A stretch of DNA of 64,000 nucleotides from positions 94,735-158,734 of the forward strand of contig CAWKDZ010000004.1 of assembly GCA_963848525.1 (NCBI GenBank). Reading direction: 5' to 3'. Position 1 is the stretch's first letter; the number at the start of each line of letters is the position of its first letter. The notes beneath the pieces are model-generated. The model was not told the DNA's origin, did no database searches, and was given only the letters and a program-made list of their open reading frames with translations. Below, in pieces: positions 51,056 through 60,912 of this stretch. The position numbers and the translations under genes are program-made. This DNA comes from JACCTU01 sp963848525 (lineage in GTDB: Bacteria > Actinomycetota > Thermoleophilia > Gaiellales > Gaiellaceae).

Positions 51056-53830
51056 CTAGCTACAGCCGGTGTTCGTCCCGCAGTCGCGGCACGTGTAGCA
51101 GCTGCCCGTGCGGATCATCCGGCCGCCGCACCTCGCGCACTCGACCGCGTCCTCCCACGCGTTGAAGAGCGCCGTCTGGCCCGGTGGGGCGGCCTCGACC
51201 GGCGCTGCCGTCGACGTCGGGGTGACCTCGCCGCCGTTCGCGTAGCCCGCCGCGAGCTTCGCGCGGACCTCCGCCGAGAGGATCCCGATCTCCTCCTGCT
51301 GCTCGACGGTCAGGAACTTCTTGCCCATCCAGCGGAAGATGTAGTCGACGATCGACTTCGCGGCGCGGATGTCCGGGTCGTTCGTCAGGCCGCTCGGCTC
51401 GAAGCGCATGTGCGCGAACTTCGAGACGTAGACCTCGAGCGGCACGCCGTACTGCAGGCCCAGCGAGACGGCTGATCATGAACGAGTTCATCAGGCCGGC
51501 GAGGGTCGTGCCCTCCTTCGCGATGTCGACGAAGATGTCGCCGGGCGTGCCGTCGTCGAACAGGCCGACGTGGATGTAGCCCTCGTAGTCGCCGACGCGG
51601 AACTTGCGGCCGACCTCGGTGCGGTCGTCCGGCAGGCGGCGGCGCTGCGTCAGCGGCACGGGCGGCGAGCGCGGCGGCTCCGCAGCTGCGCGCCCTTGTC
51701 GCTCTTGCCCGACAGCGGCTGCGCGACCTTGCAGTTGTCGCGGTAGATCGCGATCGCCTTCACGCCGAGCTTCCACGCGTCGATCCAGAGCTGCGAGATC
51801 TCCTCGACCGTCGTCTCCTCGGGCAGGTTGACCGTCTTCGAGATCGCGCCCGAGATGAACGGCTGGACGGCGCCCATCATCTTCACGTGGCCCATGTAGT
51901 GGATCGCGCGCTCGCCGACCGCGCAGTCGAAGATCGGGTAGTGCTCGGTCTTCAGGTACGGCGCGCCGACGATCGTGTTGCGCTCGTCGACGAACGCGAC
52001 GATCTCCTCGGTCTCGTTCGGCGCGTAGCCGAGCTTGTCGAGCGCCATCGGCACCGTCTTGTTGACGATCGTGATCTCGCCGCCGCCGACGAGCTTCTTC
52101 GACTTGACGAGCGAGAAGTCGGGCTCGACGCCCGTCGTGTCGCAATCCATCATGAAGCTGATCGTCCCGGTCGGCGCGAGCACGGTCGCCTGCGCGTTCC
52201 GGAAGCCGGCGACCTCGCCGAGGTCGAGCGCGTCGTCCCACGACTTGCGCGCGGCGACCAGCAGGTCGGCCGGCGACCGTGTCGGGTTCTCGATGTTCCC
52301 GACCGCGGCGCGGTGCTTCGCGATCACGCCGAGCATCGCCGCGGCGTTCTTCTGGTACCCGGCGAACGAGCCCATGCGCGCCGCGATCTCCGCGGACTTG
52401 CGGTACGCGCGGCCCGTCATCAGCGCCGTGATCGCCGCCGCGTAGGCGCGACCCTCGTCGGAGTCGTACGGGCAGCCCGCGCGCCATCAGCAGCGCGCCG
52501 AGGTTCGCGTAGCCGAGGCCGAGCTGGCGGTACGCCTTCGCGTTGCCTCTCGATCTCGGGCGTCGGGTACGACGAGTAGCCGACGAGGATCTCCTGCGCG
52601 AGGAAGACCGTGTCGCAGGTGTGCTCGAACGCCTCGACGTCGAACTCGCCGTCCTCGCTTGCGGAACTTCGAGCAGGTTGATCGAGGCGAGGTTGCACGC
52701 CGAGTCGTCGATCGACATGTACTCCGAGCACGGGTTCGACGCGTTGATCCGCGCCGTGTTCGGCAGCGTGTGCCACGAGTTGATCGTCGTGTCGTACTGC
52801 ACGCCCGGGTCGGCGCACTCCCACGCGGCCTGCGCGACATCTGCGTCGAGCAGCGTCGCGCGCCTGCGACGGTGTCGACGACGGTGCCGTCGGTGCGCGC
52901 GGTCAGGTTCCACTCGCCGTCGGCCTCGGCCGCCTCCATGAACGCGTCGGTGACGCGCACCGAGTTGTTCGCGTTCTGGTACTGGATCGAGGCCCAGTCG
53001 GCCGAGTCGAGCGACATGTCGTAGCCGGCCTGCTCGAGCACGCGCGCCTTGCGCTCCTCGCGCGCCTTGCACCAGATGAACTCCTCGACGTCGGGGTGGT
53101 CGATGTCGAGCACGACCATCTTCGCCGCGCGCCGCGTCTTGCCGCCGGACTTGATCGTGCCGGCCGACGCGTCGGCGCCGCGCATGAACGAGACCGGGCC
53201 GCTCGCGTAGCCGCCCTTCGAGAGCTGCTCCTTCGAGGAGCGCAGCCTCGAGAGGTTGACGCCCGAGCCCGAGCCGCCGCGGAAGATGACGCCCTCGCGG
53301 CGGATCCAGTCGAGGATCGACTCCATCGAGTCCTCGATCGAGAGGATGAAGCACGCCGAGCACTGCGGCTTCTCCTCGAAGCCGACGTTGAACCAGACCG
53401 GCGAGTTGAACGCGGCCATCTGGTTGACGAGGATCGCCTTGAGCTCGTCCTCGAAGGTCTGCGCCTCGGCCTCGTCGGCGAAGTAGCCGCCCGTCACGGC
53501 CCCACTTGCCCATCGGTGTGACGATCGCGGCCGATCATCTGCTTGACGGAGCTCTCGCGCTCCGGCGAGGTCATGCGGCCGCGGAAGTACTTCTGCGCGA
53601 CGATGTTCGTGGCCGTCTGCGACCAGAACTTGGGGAACTCGACGTCCTTCTGCTCGAAGACCGGCTTGTCCTTGCCGGGGATGAAGGCGTCGCGGATCTC
53701 CCACTCGATCTCGTCGAACGGGTCGCGCCCAGCGATCGTGAAATAGCGGCGAACGCCGACCGCGCGACCCTCGTCGACGACGGTGTCACCTCTCGACGGT
53801 CTCGGGATCTGGTCTCGCTACGCTCGCCAT
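51056..53830 (-). CDS. nrdJ: Adenosylcobalamin-dependent ribonucleotide reductase, class II (about nine frameshifts)
   Basis: Pieces in all three reverse frames assemble into a protein of about 920 aa from ATG 53830. Signatures are ESSVKQMIGR, QMAAFNSPVWFNVG, CSACFILSIEDSMESI, RGGSGSGVNLSRLRSS, NASNPCSEYMSIDD, the radical-loop region APTGTISFMMDCDTTGVEPD and a C-terminal CARCGGRM...CRDCGTNTGCS cysteine module. It reduces ribonucleotides to deoxyribonucleotides with coenzyme B12. Breaks fall near 53790, 53527, 53490, 52860, 52670, 52555, 52475, 51690 and 51467. The density suggests sequencing errors. No B12 riboswitch was recognised upstream. Confidence 0.88.
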
Positions 53831-53845
53831 TTCTGTCCTCCAAGG

Positions 53846-54448
53846 CTAACTGCGGGGGCTGGGTCGCCGTGCGCGGGAGGACCAGGGTAGGAGCGGAGTC
53901 GGACGGAACCGCGAGGGTTCCGGAGGCCTACGAGGGCGGGGCGGTCGGGGACGTCCAGGCGGCGCGCCTGGTAGGTACCGCGTTAGGTAGCTCACGCCGG
54001 CTGCGCCCATGAGGAGGAGCGCGATCGAGCCGAGCACCAGGAGGGGCACGGGGATCGAGTCGGCGTTCTTCGGGCCGAGCTGTCGAGCACCTCCGAGAAG
54101 AAGCCCTTGTCGCCGCCGTCGTCGCCGTCGGTCGGCGCCGCGGCGGCTGCGCCGCCTTCGTCCTCGAACTCGTTCCTCGAAGCCGCTCGTTCAGTCGCGC
54201 TCGTCGCGGATCGCGACGAGCAGGGCGCGGCGCAGGTCGTCCTGCGCGTCGGAGTACGCCTGCACGTCGCTCGGCAGCTTCTGACATCGCCTCGCGGTAG
54301 CAGGAGATCGGGTACGGGCGGTCGACGCGGTTGTCGGCCCAGTAGTCGTTGACCAGCTCCTGCCAGCACGTCGGCCGCCGAGGCGGTCGCCGGCACGAGG
54401 GCGACAAGGGTCGGCGAGGACGATCGTGAGGAGGAGGCGTCTCAGCAT
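53846..54448 (-). CDS. Secreted/membrane-anchored protein, several frameshifts
   Basis: Stitched from three reverse frames: a signal start MLRRLLLTIVLA at 54448, VPATASAADVLAG, then ELVNDYWADNRVDRPYPISCYREAM, KLPSDVQAYSDAQDDLRRALLVAIRDERD, EDEGGAAAAAPTDGDDGGDKGFFSEVLD and a transmembrane helix PLLVLGSIALLLMGAAGVSYL near the end. This is the plan of an exported, C-terminally anchored protein with a low-complexity linker. No family is recognised and the exact stop is uncertain. It lies immediately upstream of nrdJ. Confidence 0.5.
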
Positions 54449-54608
54449 CCGGATCGTAGAGGGCCGGGCGGCGCGCTCGGGCGTCGTCGAGGGCATTGCG
54501 GCATGCGTGAAGGTGGGCGGGGCCCCTCGATTTGAGTGTCCCCGCTCGGGGTGATGCCGCCAGTAATACCGAAGTAGTGGCTTTGTAAGCCCCTGGTAGC
54601 GTCGCCGC

Positions 54609-56383
54609 GTGCGGAGCGGCGGCAACGCAGTCCTCGCCGCCCTCGGGATTCTGCTGGCGGCGGCTCTCGTCCTCGGCCAGGGACGGTTCTTCTGGGTGGG
54701 CGTCGGGGCGGTCGTCTGCGCGGCCGCGCTGGCCCTGGCGCGCTCGCTCTGGGGGCTGCTGCCGCGGCCGGTGCTGACGCGGGCGGGCGTGGTCTGCCTC
54801 GCGCTGCTCGGCGGCGTTCGCGCTCTGGAGCCTCGCCTCGATCCTCTGGTCGGAGGCGCCCGACCGCTCGTGGGACTTCTTCAACCGCACCTTCGTCTCT
54901 CTCGCGTTTCTCGCGCTCGGGCTGTTCGTGGATCGCCGGCGGTTCGCGGACGTGCTCGCGGGGCTCGTCGCGCTGCTCGTCTCGTGGTCGCTCGTCGTGA
55001 AGGTGTTCGCGCTCGACGACGGACGGCGCGCGCGGCTGCACGAGCCGATCGGGTACTGGAACACGCTCGGGCTGATCGCGGCGTTCGCGGTGCCGCTCGC
55101 GCTGCGGCTCTCGTCGCGGCTCATGGCTGCGCTGCTTCTTTACGGCTCGGTCGTCGCGATCCTGCTCACGCAGTCGCGCGGCGGGTTGCTGCTCGCGACG
55201 GTTGCGGGCGCCGGGTGGCTCGTGCTCGAGCGCGAGCGGTACGAGCCGGCGCTGCGGCTGGCGATCTCGGTGCCGCCGGCTCTCGTCGTCGGCGGGTTCG
55301 GGCTCACGCTCGACGGGATCGCCGAGGACGGGCAGTCGCACTCCGACCGGCTCTCGGCCGGGCTCTGGCTCGGGCTCGCGCTCGTCGCCGGCGCGGGCTC
55401 GTCGCGTTCCTCGCGCGGCAGGAGATCGCGTGGCCGCTGCTACGGCGCGCGGCGTGGGTGCGTCGTGCCGGTCGGGGTCGCGGCGTTCCTTTCTCTTCTT
55501 CGGCGCTCGCGCGGCGCTCGACTTCACCGATCCGGTGACGCCGGAGAGCCCGAGCCGGTTCACCGAGGGCAGCGGCAACAACCGCGCGCAGTGGTGGGAG
55601 GAGGCGGCGCGCGGGTTCGCGGACAACCCGGTCGTCGGCAACGGCGCGGCGGCGTTCCAGGTGAACCACCGCCGCTACCGCGAGTCGAACGTCGAGGTGC
55701 GCGAGCCGCACTCGCTGCCGCTGCAGCTCCTGAGCGAGACGGGGCTCGTCGGCTTCGCGCTCTTCGCCGGCGCGGTCGTCGCCGCGGCGCTGGCGGTGCG
55801 GCGCGACGAGCGCGCGCTGCTGTTCGTGCTCGCGCTGTTCGGGGTCGGCGTGCTCTACGACATCCACTGGGACTTCATGGCTGCGAGCGGGGTCGCGTTC
55901 GCGACGCTCGGCGCGCTGCTCGCGCGCGGTGGAGGAGAGGGCGGACGCGAGACGCTGTGGGCCGCGGGCGTCGTCGCGCTCGGGCTCGCGGCCGTCTACT
56001 CGCTCTCGGCGCCGTGGCTCGCGGACCGGCGCATCGACGAGGCGTACGCCGCGATCAACAAGGGCGACCTCGCGCTCGCCGCCGACAAGGCGCAGCAGGC
56101 GCGCACGCTGAACCCGACGTCGGTCGAGCCGCTCTTCGCGCTCGGCTTCGTGCAGGACGCGCTCGGCCGGTTCTTCTACGCGCGCGAGTACTACGCGCGC
56201 GCGACCGAGGTGCAGCCGGAGAACCGCGAGGCGTGGTTCCAGCTCGGCGTGCTGGAGTACGAGGTGAAGCGCTACCAGGACGCGTACGTGCGGTTCAACC
56301 GGATGTACGCACTCGACCCGCACGGGCCGCACGTGGAGTGGGTCGAGAAGGCGCGCTGCAAGCTCAACCCGACGGGCTGCTAG
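54609..56383 (+). CDS. O-antigen ligase/Wzy-type membrane protein with C-terminal TPR (three frameshifts)
   Basis: About 590 codons in three frames. The N-terminal half has about ten membrane helices (LALLGGFALWSLASILWS, HEPIGYWNTLGLIAAFAVPLAL, AILLTQSRGGLLLA); the Wzy-C loop has NNRAQWWEEAARGFADNPVVGNGAAAF and REPHSLPLQLLSETGLVG. The C-terminal 120 residues are TPR-like (DLALAADKAQQARTLNP, REYYARATEVQPENREAWFQLG). Breaks lie near 54823, 55400 and 55485. The family ligates or polymerises surface polysaccharide on an undecaprenol carrier. The stop abuts the first LanC gene. Confidence 0.8.
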
Positions 56384-57520
56384 TCCCAGCCGTCGAGGAT
56401 CGGGAACGCGGCGCGCGCGTCGAGGCAGTCGGCGGCGTAGAGCGCGACTCCGACGTCGCCGGTGAAGAGGGAGTGACGTTGACGCTCGACCTGCGCGAGG
56501 GCGTGCATCGCGAAGCGCCGCGCGCGGTCGAGCCAGCGCTCGTCGCCGGTGCGCTCGAAGGCCTTCAGGAGCGCGTAGCCGTTGCCTGCCGTGCCGTGGC
56601 AGAGCCCGGGCCCTTTCCCGTGGCCGCCTGCCTGCCACGTGAGCTCGGCGCCGGCGAGGAGGAGCTCCTCCGGCAAGTACGCGGACGCCGCGATGACGAT
56701 CCCGGGTGCGCCGTGGCACCACTGCACGCGGATCGAGCCGTCAGGGTCGATGCCCGGTCGGCCAGTTGGCGAGCGGGCCTTCGACGACCGCTGTGCGCTC
56801 GAGCAGCTCGGCGACGTCGCGTGCGTCTTCGACGGGAGAACCCTGGAGGAGCGCGAGCTGGTTTCCGACGGCGCCGTGGGCCGCGCCGAGCAGCCGCTGC
56901 TCTCGGTCACCGAAGCGCTGCGTCCAGAGGCCGTCCGCGCCGCGTCGGCGCCGAAGCTCGTCGGCGCTCTCGGTCCAGGCATCACGCCAACGCTGTTCGC
57001 CGGTCCACGCGTGCATCGCGTGCGCGGCGAGCATCGTTCCGGGCGAGCCCCACGCGAGCTCGTTGGCCTCGTTGTGCACGTTCTCGCGTACGCGCGCGAA
57101 CAGTCGATCGGCCAGCTCGTCGCTCGGTGCGAGGCGAAACGCGACGACGAGGACGCCGGCTTCGCCGCAGAGCAGGCTGGAGTCGCTCGTTGCCGGCTTC
57201 GCCGCGTAGTCGGCGTAGTCCGGAGCGTCCTGCCACAGCTCGAGCGCGCGGAGCGTCGCGCCGGCGAGGTCGATGCGGACGTCTGCGTAGCCGCGACGGC
57301 GCAGCGCGTCGAGCGCGAACGCCACGCCCGCCGCGCCGGTGTAGAGATCCTTCACCGGCGGCTCGGAGTAGGCGAGGTCTCGCTCGTCCGCGGGCCAGAG
57401 GTCGTCGGGATCGAACGCGGCCTCGGAGTTCGCGACGATTGCGCGGATCGCTTCGCGAACGCGCTCGGCGTCCCACGGTTCCTCCGTCAGCGGCTCGAAG
57501 TCTTCGGGGCGGTAGAGCAA
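56380..57520 (-). CDS. LanC-like (lanthionine synthetase C family) protein, copy 1 (one frameshift)
   Basis: About 379 aa from TTG 57520. The alpha/alpha-toroid signature is DLYTGAAGVAFALDALRR, LCGEAGVLVVAFRL, GAAHGAVGNQLALL, then after one extra base near 56757 IRVQWCHGAPGIV and GLCHGTAGNGYALL. The zinc ligands Cys in QWCHG and Cys-His in LCHG are present, as in LanC cyclases and LanCL proteins. LanC adds cysteine to dehydroamino acids; there is no LanB or precursor gene nearby. The gene is in tandem with copy 2, downstream of it. Confidence 0.85.
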
Positions 57521-57525
57521 CGGCG

Positions 57526-58663
57526 CTAGCCCCAGCCGTCGAGGATCGGGAAGCGCGCGCGGCGCGTCGAGGCAGTCGGCGGCGTAGAGCGCGACGCCGA
57601 CGTCGCCGGTGAAGAGGGAGTAGTAGCCGCGGCCGCGTCGCTCGACCTGCTCGAGCGCGTGGACCGCGAAGCGGCGCGCGCGGTCGAGCCAGCGCTCGTC
57701 GCCGGTGCGCTCGAAGGCCTTCAGGAGCGCGTAGCCGTTGCCTGCGGTGCCGTGGCAGAGGTCCGGGTCCCTTCCCGTGCGGGCCGGCCTGCCACGTCAG
57801 CTCTGCGCCGGCGAGGAGGAGCTCCTCCGGTAGGTACGCGGCGGCGGAGGCGACGATCCCGGCGCGCCGTGGCACCACTGCACGCGGATCGGCCCCGTCC
57901 TCGACGAGGTAGCTCGTCGTCGGTCGACCAGTTGGCGAGCGGCCCCTCGACGACCGCGGTGCGCTCGAGCATCGCGGCGACGTCGGCGCGCGTCCTCGAT
58001 CGGGGAGCCCTGCAGGAGCGCGAGCTCGTTCGAGACGGCGCCGTGCGCCGCGCCGATCAGGCGCTGCGGCGGCGCCGTGCCGACGGTGCTGCGTCCAGAG
58101 GCCGTGCTCGTCGCGCCGGCTTCGTAACGACGTCGGCGCTCTCGGTCCAGGCGTCGCGCCAGCGTTCGTCGCCCGTCCACTCGTGCATCGCGTGCGCGAC
58201 GAGCATCGATCCGGGCGCGCCCCACATGAGCTCGTTCGCCTCGTTGCGCGCGTTCTCGGTCACGCGCGCGAACAGCCGGTCGGCGAGGTCGTCGCTCGGT
58301 GCGAGGCGATACGCGACGGTCAGCAGCCCCGCCTCGCCGAAGAACAGGCTGGTGGGCGGGTCGTCCGGCTGGAACAACTCGAGCGCGCGAAGTGCGGCGC
58401 CGGCGAGGTCGATCGTCACATCGGCGTGCCCGCGGCGGCGCAGAGCGTCGAGCGCCGAGCGCGACTCCAGCCGCGCCGCCGTAGAGGTCCTTGAGAGGCG
58501 ATTCGCCGTAGGGGAGGTCACGCGCATCCGTGTGCCAGAGCCCGTCGGGAGCGAACGCTTCATCGGCGCCCGCGACGATCTCGCGGACTGCTTCGCGGAC
58601 GCGCTCGGCGTTCCACGGCTCCTCCGTCAGCGGCTCGAAGTCTTCTGGGCGAAAGAGCGTCAG
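57526..58663 (-). CDS. LanC-like protein, copy 2 (several frameshifts)
   Basis: Starts like copy 1 (FRPEDFEPLTEEPW, ERVREAVREIVAGADEAF, LKDLYGGAAGVAL), but the frame changes several times. IGAAHGAVSNELALLQGSP, QWCHGAPG and AYLPEELLLAGAELTWQAG are recovered in different frames, and it ends in a copy of the same DGWG segment. Length is almost the same as copy 1 and nucleotide identity appears high, so it is a recent tandem duplicate or was partly collapsed in assembly. No ATG is available at the start; CTG or an indel-hidden codon near 58660 is likely. It follows the methyltransferase by overlap. Confidence 0.72.
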
Positions 58664-59379
58664 CGGGCCCTCGCGCGCAGCCAGACCTGCGTCCAGAACG
58701 GCGCGAGCAGCCGGTAGGTCAGCGGCTCGGCGAGGTGCGCGAGCACGTCGGCCGGGCGGTTGCCGAAGAGGCGCTTGCGGTTGTTGTGGAAGCGGCGGAT
58801 CTCGGTGAAGCCGGCGTCCTTGAGGAGATGCTTGAGGCGGCGCGGTGAGTAGCCGAGCTCGGTCGTGCCGTACTCGGCGGTCGCGTCGCGGCCCTGGTAG
58901 CGCTGCTTCCAGTTCGGCTCGGAGACGAGGAGCGCGCCGCCGGGCTTGAGCGCGCGATGCGCGCTCGCCAGCACGAGGTCGGGGTGCGCGCTGTGGTGCA
59001 GCGCGTCGTAGGTGAGGCACGCGTCGAAGGCGTGCTCGAGGTCGAGCTGCTCGAAGTCGGCGGTGTCGAAGTGTGCGTCGACGTTCTCGGCGCGCGCTTG
59101 CTCGCGCGCGATCTCGACCATCGCGGGCGAGATGTCGTAGCCGTGCGCGTCGAGGCCGTGGCGCGCCATGAAGCGCGTCATCCAACCCGGCCCGCAGCCG
59201 AGCTCGACGAAGCGCTGGCCGGCGCGGAGATCGAGGAGCTCGATCACGTAGCCGGCGTCGATCAGGTGCCGTGCGGTCTCGCGCGGCTCGTTCGCGAACG
59301 GTTTCGAGCGGAGCCACTCGCGCCCGGCCTCGCCGACGCGCTCGGGGTACTCGACCTCCGCCTGCTTGCGCTCGTCCAC
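58660..59379 (-). CDS. SAM-dependent methyltransferase
   Basis: From GTG 59379 the product is 239 aa. The Rossmann core is FVELGCGPGWMTRFMARHG (motif I, about residues 52-70), AHGYDISPAMVEIAR, DACLTYDALHHSAHPDL and LKPGGALLVSEPNW. The C-terminus is RFHNNRKRLFGNRP and an aromatic-rich tail. Its stop overlaps the likely start of the LanC-like gene, so translation is coupled. It probably methylates a product of the local pathway. Confidence 0.87.
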   Translation of the reverse strand: MDERKQAEVEYPERVGEAGREWLRSKPFANEPRETARHLIDAGYVIELLDLRAGQRFVELGCGPGWMTRFMARHGLDAHGYDISPAMVEIAREQARAENVDAHFDTADFEQLDLEHAFDACLTYDALHHSAHPDLVLASAHRALKPGGALLVSEPNWKQRYQGRDATAEYGTTELGYSPRRLKHLLKDAGFTEIRRFHNNRKRLFGNRPADVLAHLAEPLTYRLLAPFWTQVWLRARAR

Positions 59380-59390
59380 GCGTCGATTAT

Positions 59391-59424
59391 GGGCACGGCC
59401 GGTGCCTGGCACCGGACGTGTCCC
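59391..59424. repeat. Direct repeat unit 1 with 17-nt palindrome
   Basis: The 34-nt unit holds the perfect palindrome CCGGTGCCTGGCACCGG (59399-59415). A second unit, differing at about five positions, begins 80 bases later. The 5' end of the unit abuts the methyltransferase start. Confidence 0.7.
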
Positions 59425-59470
59425 GCCCGCCGCGAAGCCCCTGCAAACCGTCCGCCCACATGTCCGTTCC

Positions 59471-59504
59471 GGGCACGACCGGTGCCTGGCACCGGGCAGG
59501 TCCC
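59471..59504. repeat. Direct repeat unit 2 with 17-nt palindrome
   Basis: Second copy, carrying the same palindrome at 59479-59495, upstream of the ArsR-SRPBCC promoter. Related palindromes occur in the 48.2-48.4 kb intergenic region. Confidence 0.7.
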
Positions 59505-59517
59505 GAGGGCCGAGCGC

Positions 59518-59547
59518 TTGACAGTCGCGGGCCGCTGGCTTTATATT
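59518..59547 (+). promoter_or_regulatory. Sigma-70-type promoter of the ArsR-SRPBCC gene
   Basis: TTGACA at 59518-59523 and TATATT at 59542-59547, separated by 18 bases. This is the best -35/-10 pair found in the window. Transcription should start near 59554, a few bases before ATG 59559, so the mRNA is nearly leaderless; no ribosome binding site is visible. Confidence 0.7.
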
Positions 59548-59560
59548 ACCGACTGGTTAT
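59545..59560. promoter_or_regulatory. Candidate ArsR operator
   Basis: ATTACCGACTGGTTAT is an imperfect inverted repeat overlapping the -10 and the start codon. ArsR-family dimers typically bind 12-2-12 or similar AT-rich dyads at this position, so autorepression is inferred. Confidence 0.45.
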
Positions 59561-60380
59561 GGAAGCCACAGCGACACTCGACTCGACCTTCGCCGCGCTG
59601 GCCGATCCCACCCGGCGCGCGATCCTCGCCAGGCTCGCTTCGGGCGAGGCCTCGGTGAGCGAGCTGGCCGAGCCGTTCGCCATGAGCCAGCCCGCGATCT
59701 CGAAGCATCTGAAGGTGCTCGAGCGCGCCGGGCTGATCTCGCGGGGTCGCGACGCGCAGCGCCGGCCGAGCCGGCTCGAGGCGTCGCGGCTCGCGGAGGC
59801 CACCGAGTGGCTGGGCGGCTACCGACGCTTCTGGGAGGACAGCTTCGAGCAACTCGACGAGCTGCTCGAGGAACTGCAAGGACGACAAGGGAGTGCAGCG
59901 ATGACGAACACGGAAACACTGCAGGTGACGACGCCGACCGAGCGCGAGATCGTGATGTCGCGCGTGTTCGACGCTCCGCGCGAGCTCGTCTTCGACGCGT
60001 GGACGAAGCCCGAGCTGCTCAAGCGGTGGCTCGGGGTCCGCAACGGCTGGGAGCTCGCGGAGTGCGAGGTCGACCTGAAGGTCGGCGGCGCGTACCGCTT
60101 CGTGTGGCGCGGGCCGGACGGCGCGGAGATGGGGATGGGCGGCGTCTACCGCGAGATCGTGGCGCCCGAGCGGCTCGTCTCGACCGAGAAGTTCGACGAC
60201 CCGTGGTACGAGGGCGAGGCGCTCGACACGCTGGTCTTCGAGGAGGAGGACGGCAAGACGACCGTCACGACGACGGTGCTCTACGAGTCGCAGCAGATCC
60301 GCGACGCGGTCCTCGAGTCCGGCATGGCAACCGGAGTCGCGGAGAGCTACGACGTGCTGGAGGAGCTGCTGGCGTCTTAG
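59559..60380 (+). CDS. ArsR-type winged helix fused to an SRPBCC/AHSA1 domain
   Basis: The frame from ATG 59559 is 273 aa. Residues 1-105 are an ArsR-type domain: TFAALADPTRRAILARLASGEASV, FAMSQPAISKHLKVLERAGLI. No cysteine metal site is seen in helix 3. Residues 116-273 are a SRPBCC/AHSA1 domain (SRVFDAPRELVFDAWTKPELLKRWLG and GVRNGWELAECEV). These two are usually separate neighbouring genes. An internal ATG 59901 preceded by AAGGGAG fits a separate start, and one missing base would give an ATGA overlap. Natural fusion is also possible. Confidence 0.82.
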   Translation: MEATATLDSTFAALADPTRRAILARLASGEASVSELAEPFAMSQPAISKHLKVLERAGLISRGRDAQRRPSRLEASRLAEATEWLGGYRRFWEDSFEQLDELLEELQGRQGSAAMTNTETLQVTTPTEREIVMSRVFDAPRELVFDAWTKPELLKRWLGVRNGWELAECEVDLKVGGAYRFVWRGPDGAEMGMGGVYREIVAPERLVSTEKFDDPWYEGEALDTLVFEEEDGKTTVTTTVLYESQQIRDAVLESGMATGVAESYDVLEELLAS

Positions 60381-60872
60381 CGGCCGAGCACGAGCGCGAC
60401 GTGCGCGCCCATCAGGTCCTTGCGCGCGGAGTCCGTCGAGCGGCCCGACGAGCTTGACGCCGACATCGGCGGCGAGCCGGCGGGCCTCACGCTCGTAGCC
60501 GGGGCGGTACTCGACGATCGTCTTCGCGTAGTCCGTGCGCGGCGCGTTGGTCGCGCCCGCGACGACGTAGGTGAGCGTGCGGAGCCGTCCTGCGGCCTCG
60601 CCGGCGGCGCCGGAGATGCCGTTGCCGTTCAGGACCACGACCGAGGTCTCGGTGCGCTCGAGCAGCGGGCGCTTCGGCGAGGTCGGAGCCGGCGTGTCCC
60701 GTTTCGTCGGCAGGGTCTCGCGTGCCCGCGCGACCGTCTCGACTTCTCCGGCCAGCACCCGGGCGGCGGCGATCGAGCCGAGCCCGACGAGCGCGAGCAG
60801 CTCGAGGGTCGCGATCGCGGCGAAGAGGAGCGCGCGCGTCCGCCAGCGGTTGGCCTGAACGGGGTAGTCCAC
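60377..60872 (-). CDS. Membrane protein with LytR_C domain (one frameshift)
   Basis: About 164 aa from GTG 60872. One transmembrane helix lies at about residues 15-37 (LLFAAIATLELLALVGLGSIAA), then a linker and the LytR_C domain with ETSVVVLNGNGISGAAGEAA, RLRTLTYVVAGATNAPRTDY and KTIVEYRPGYEREARRLAADVG. One extra C near 60421 breaks the end; restoring it gives AKDLMGAHVALVLGR and TAA 60377-60379. The domain accompanies LytR-CpsA-Psr proteins, but here it stands alone. It is divergent from tmk. Confidence 0.78.
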
Positions 60873-60912
60873 GGGCGGTCCAGTTTCGCCCCACACGACG
60901 CGGCTCCTCCCT

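Noticed and set aside
53831..53845. B12 riboswitch before nrdJ
   Set aside because: No recognisable B12-box (GCCACTG) was seen; the upstream gap is too short.
53928..55124. Long reverse ORF across 54-55 kb
   Set aside because: Its translation is a mixture of one true gene's pieces and antisense of the O-antigen ligase; no single family fits.
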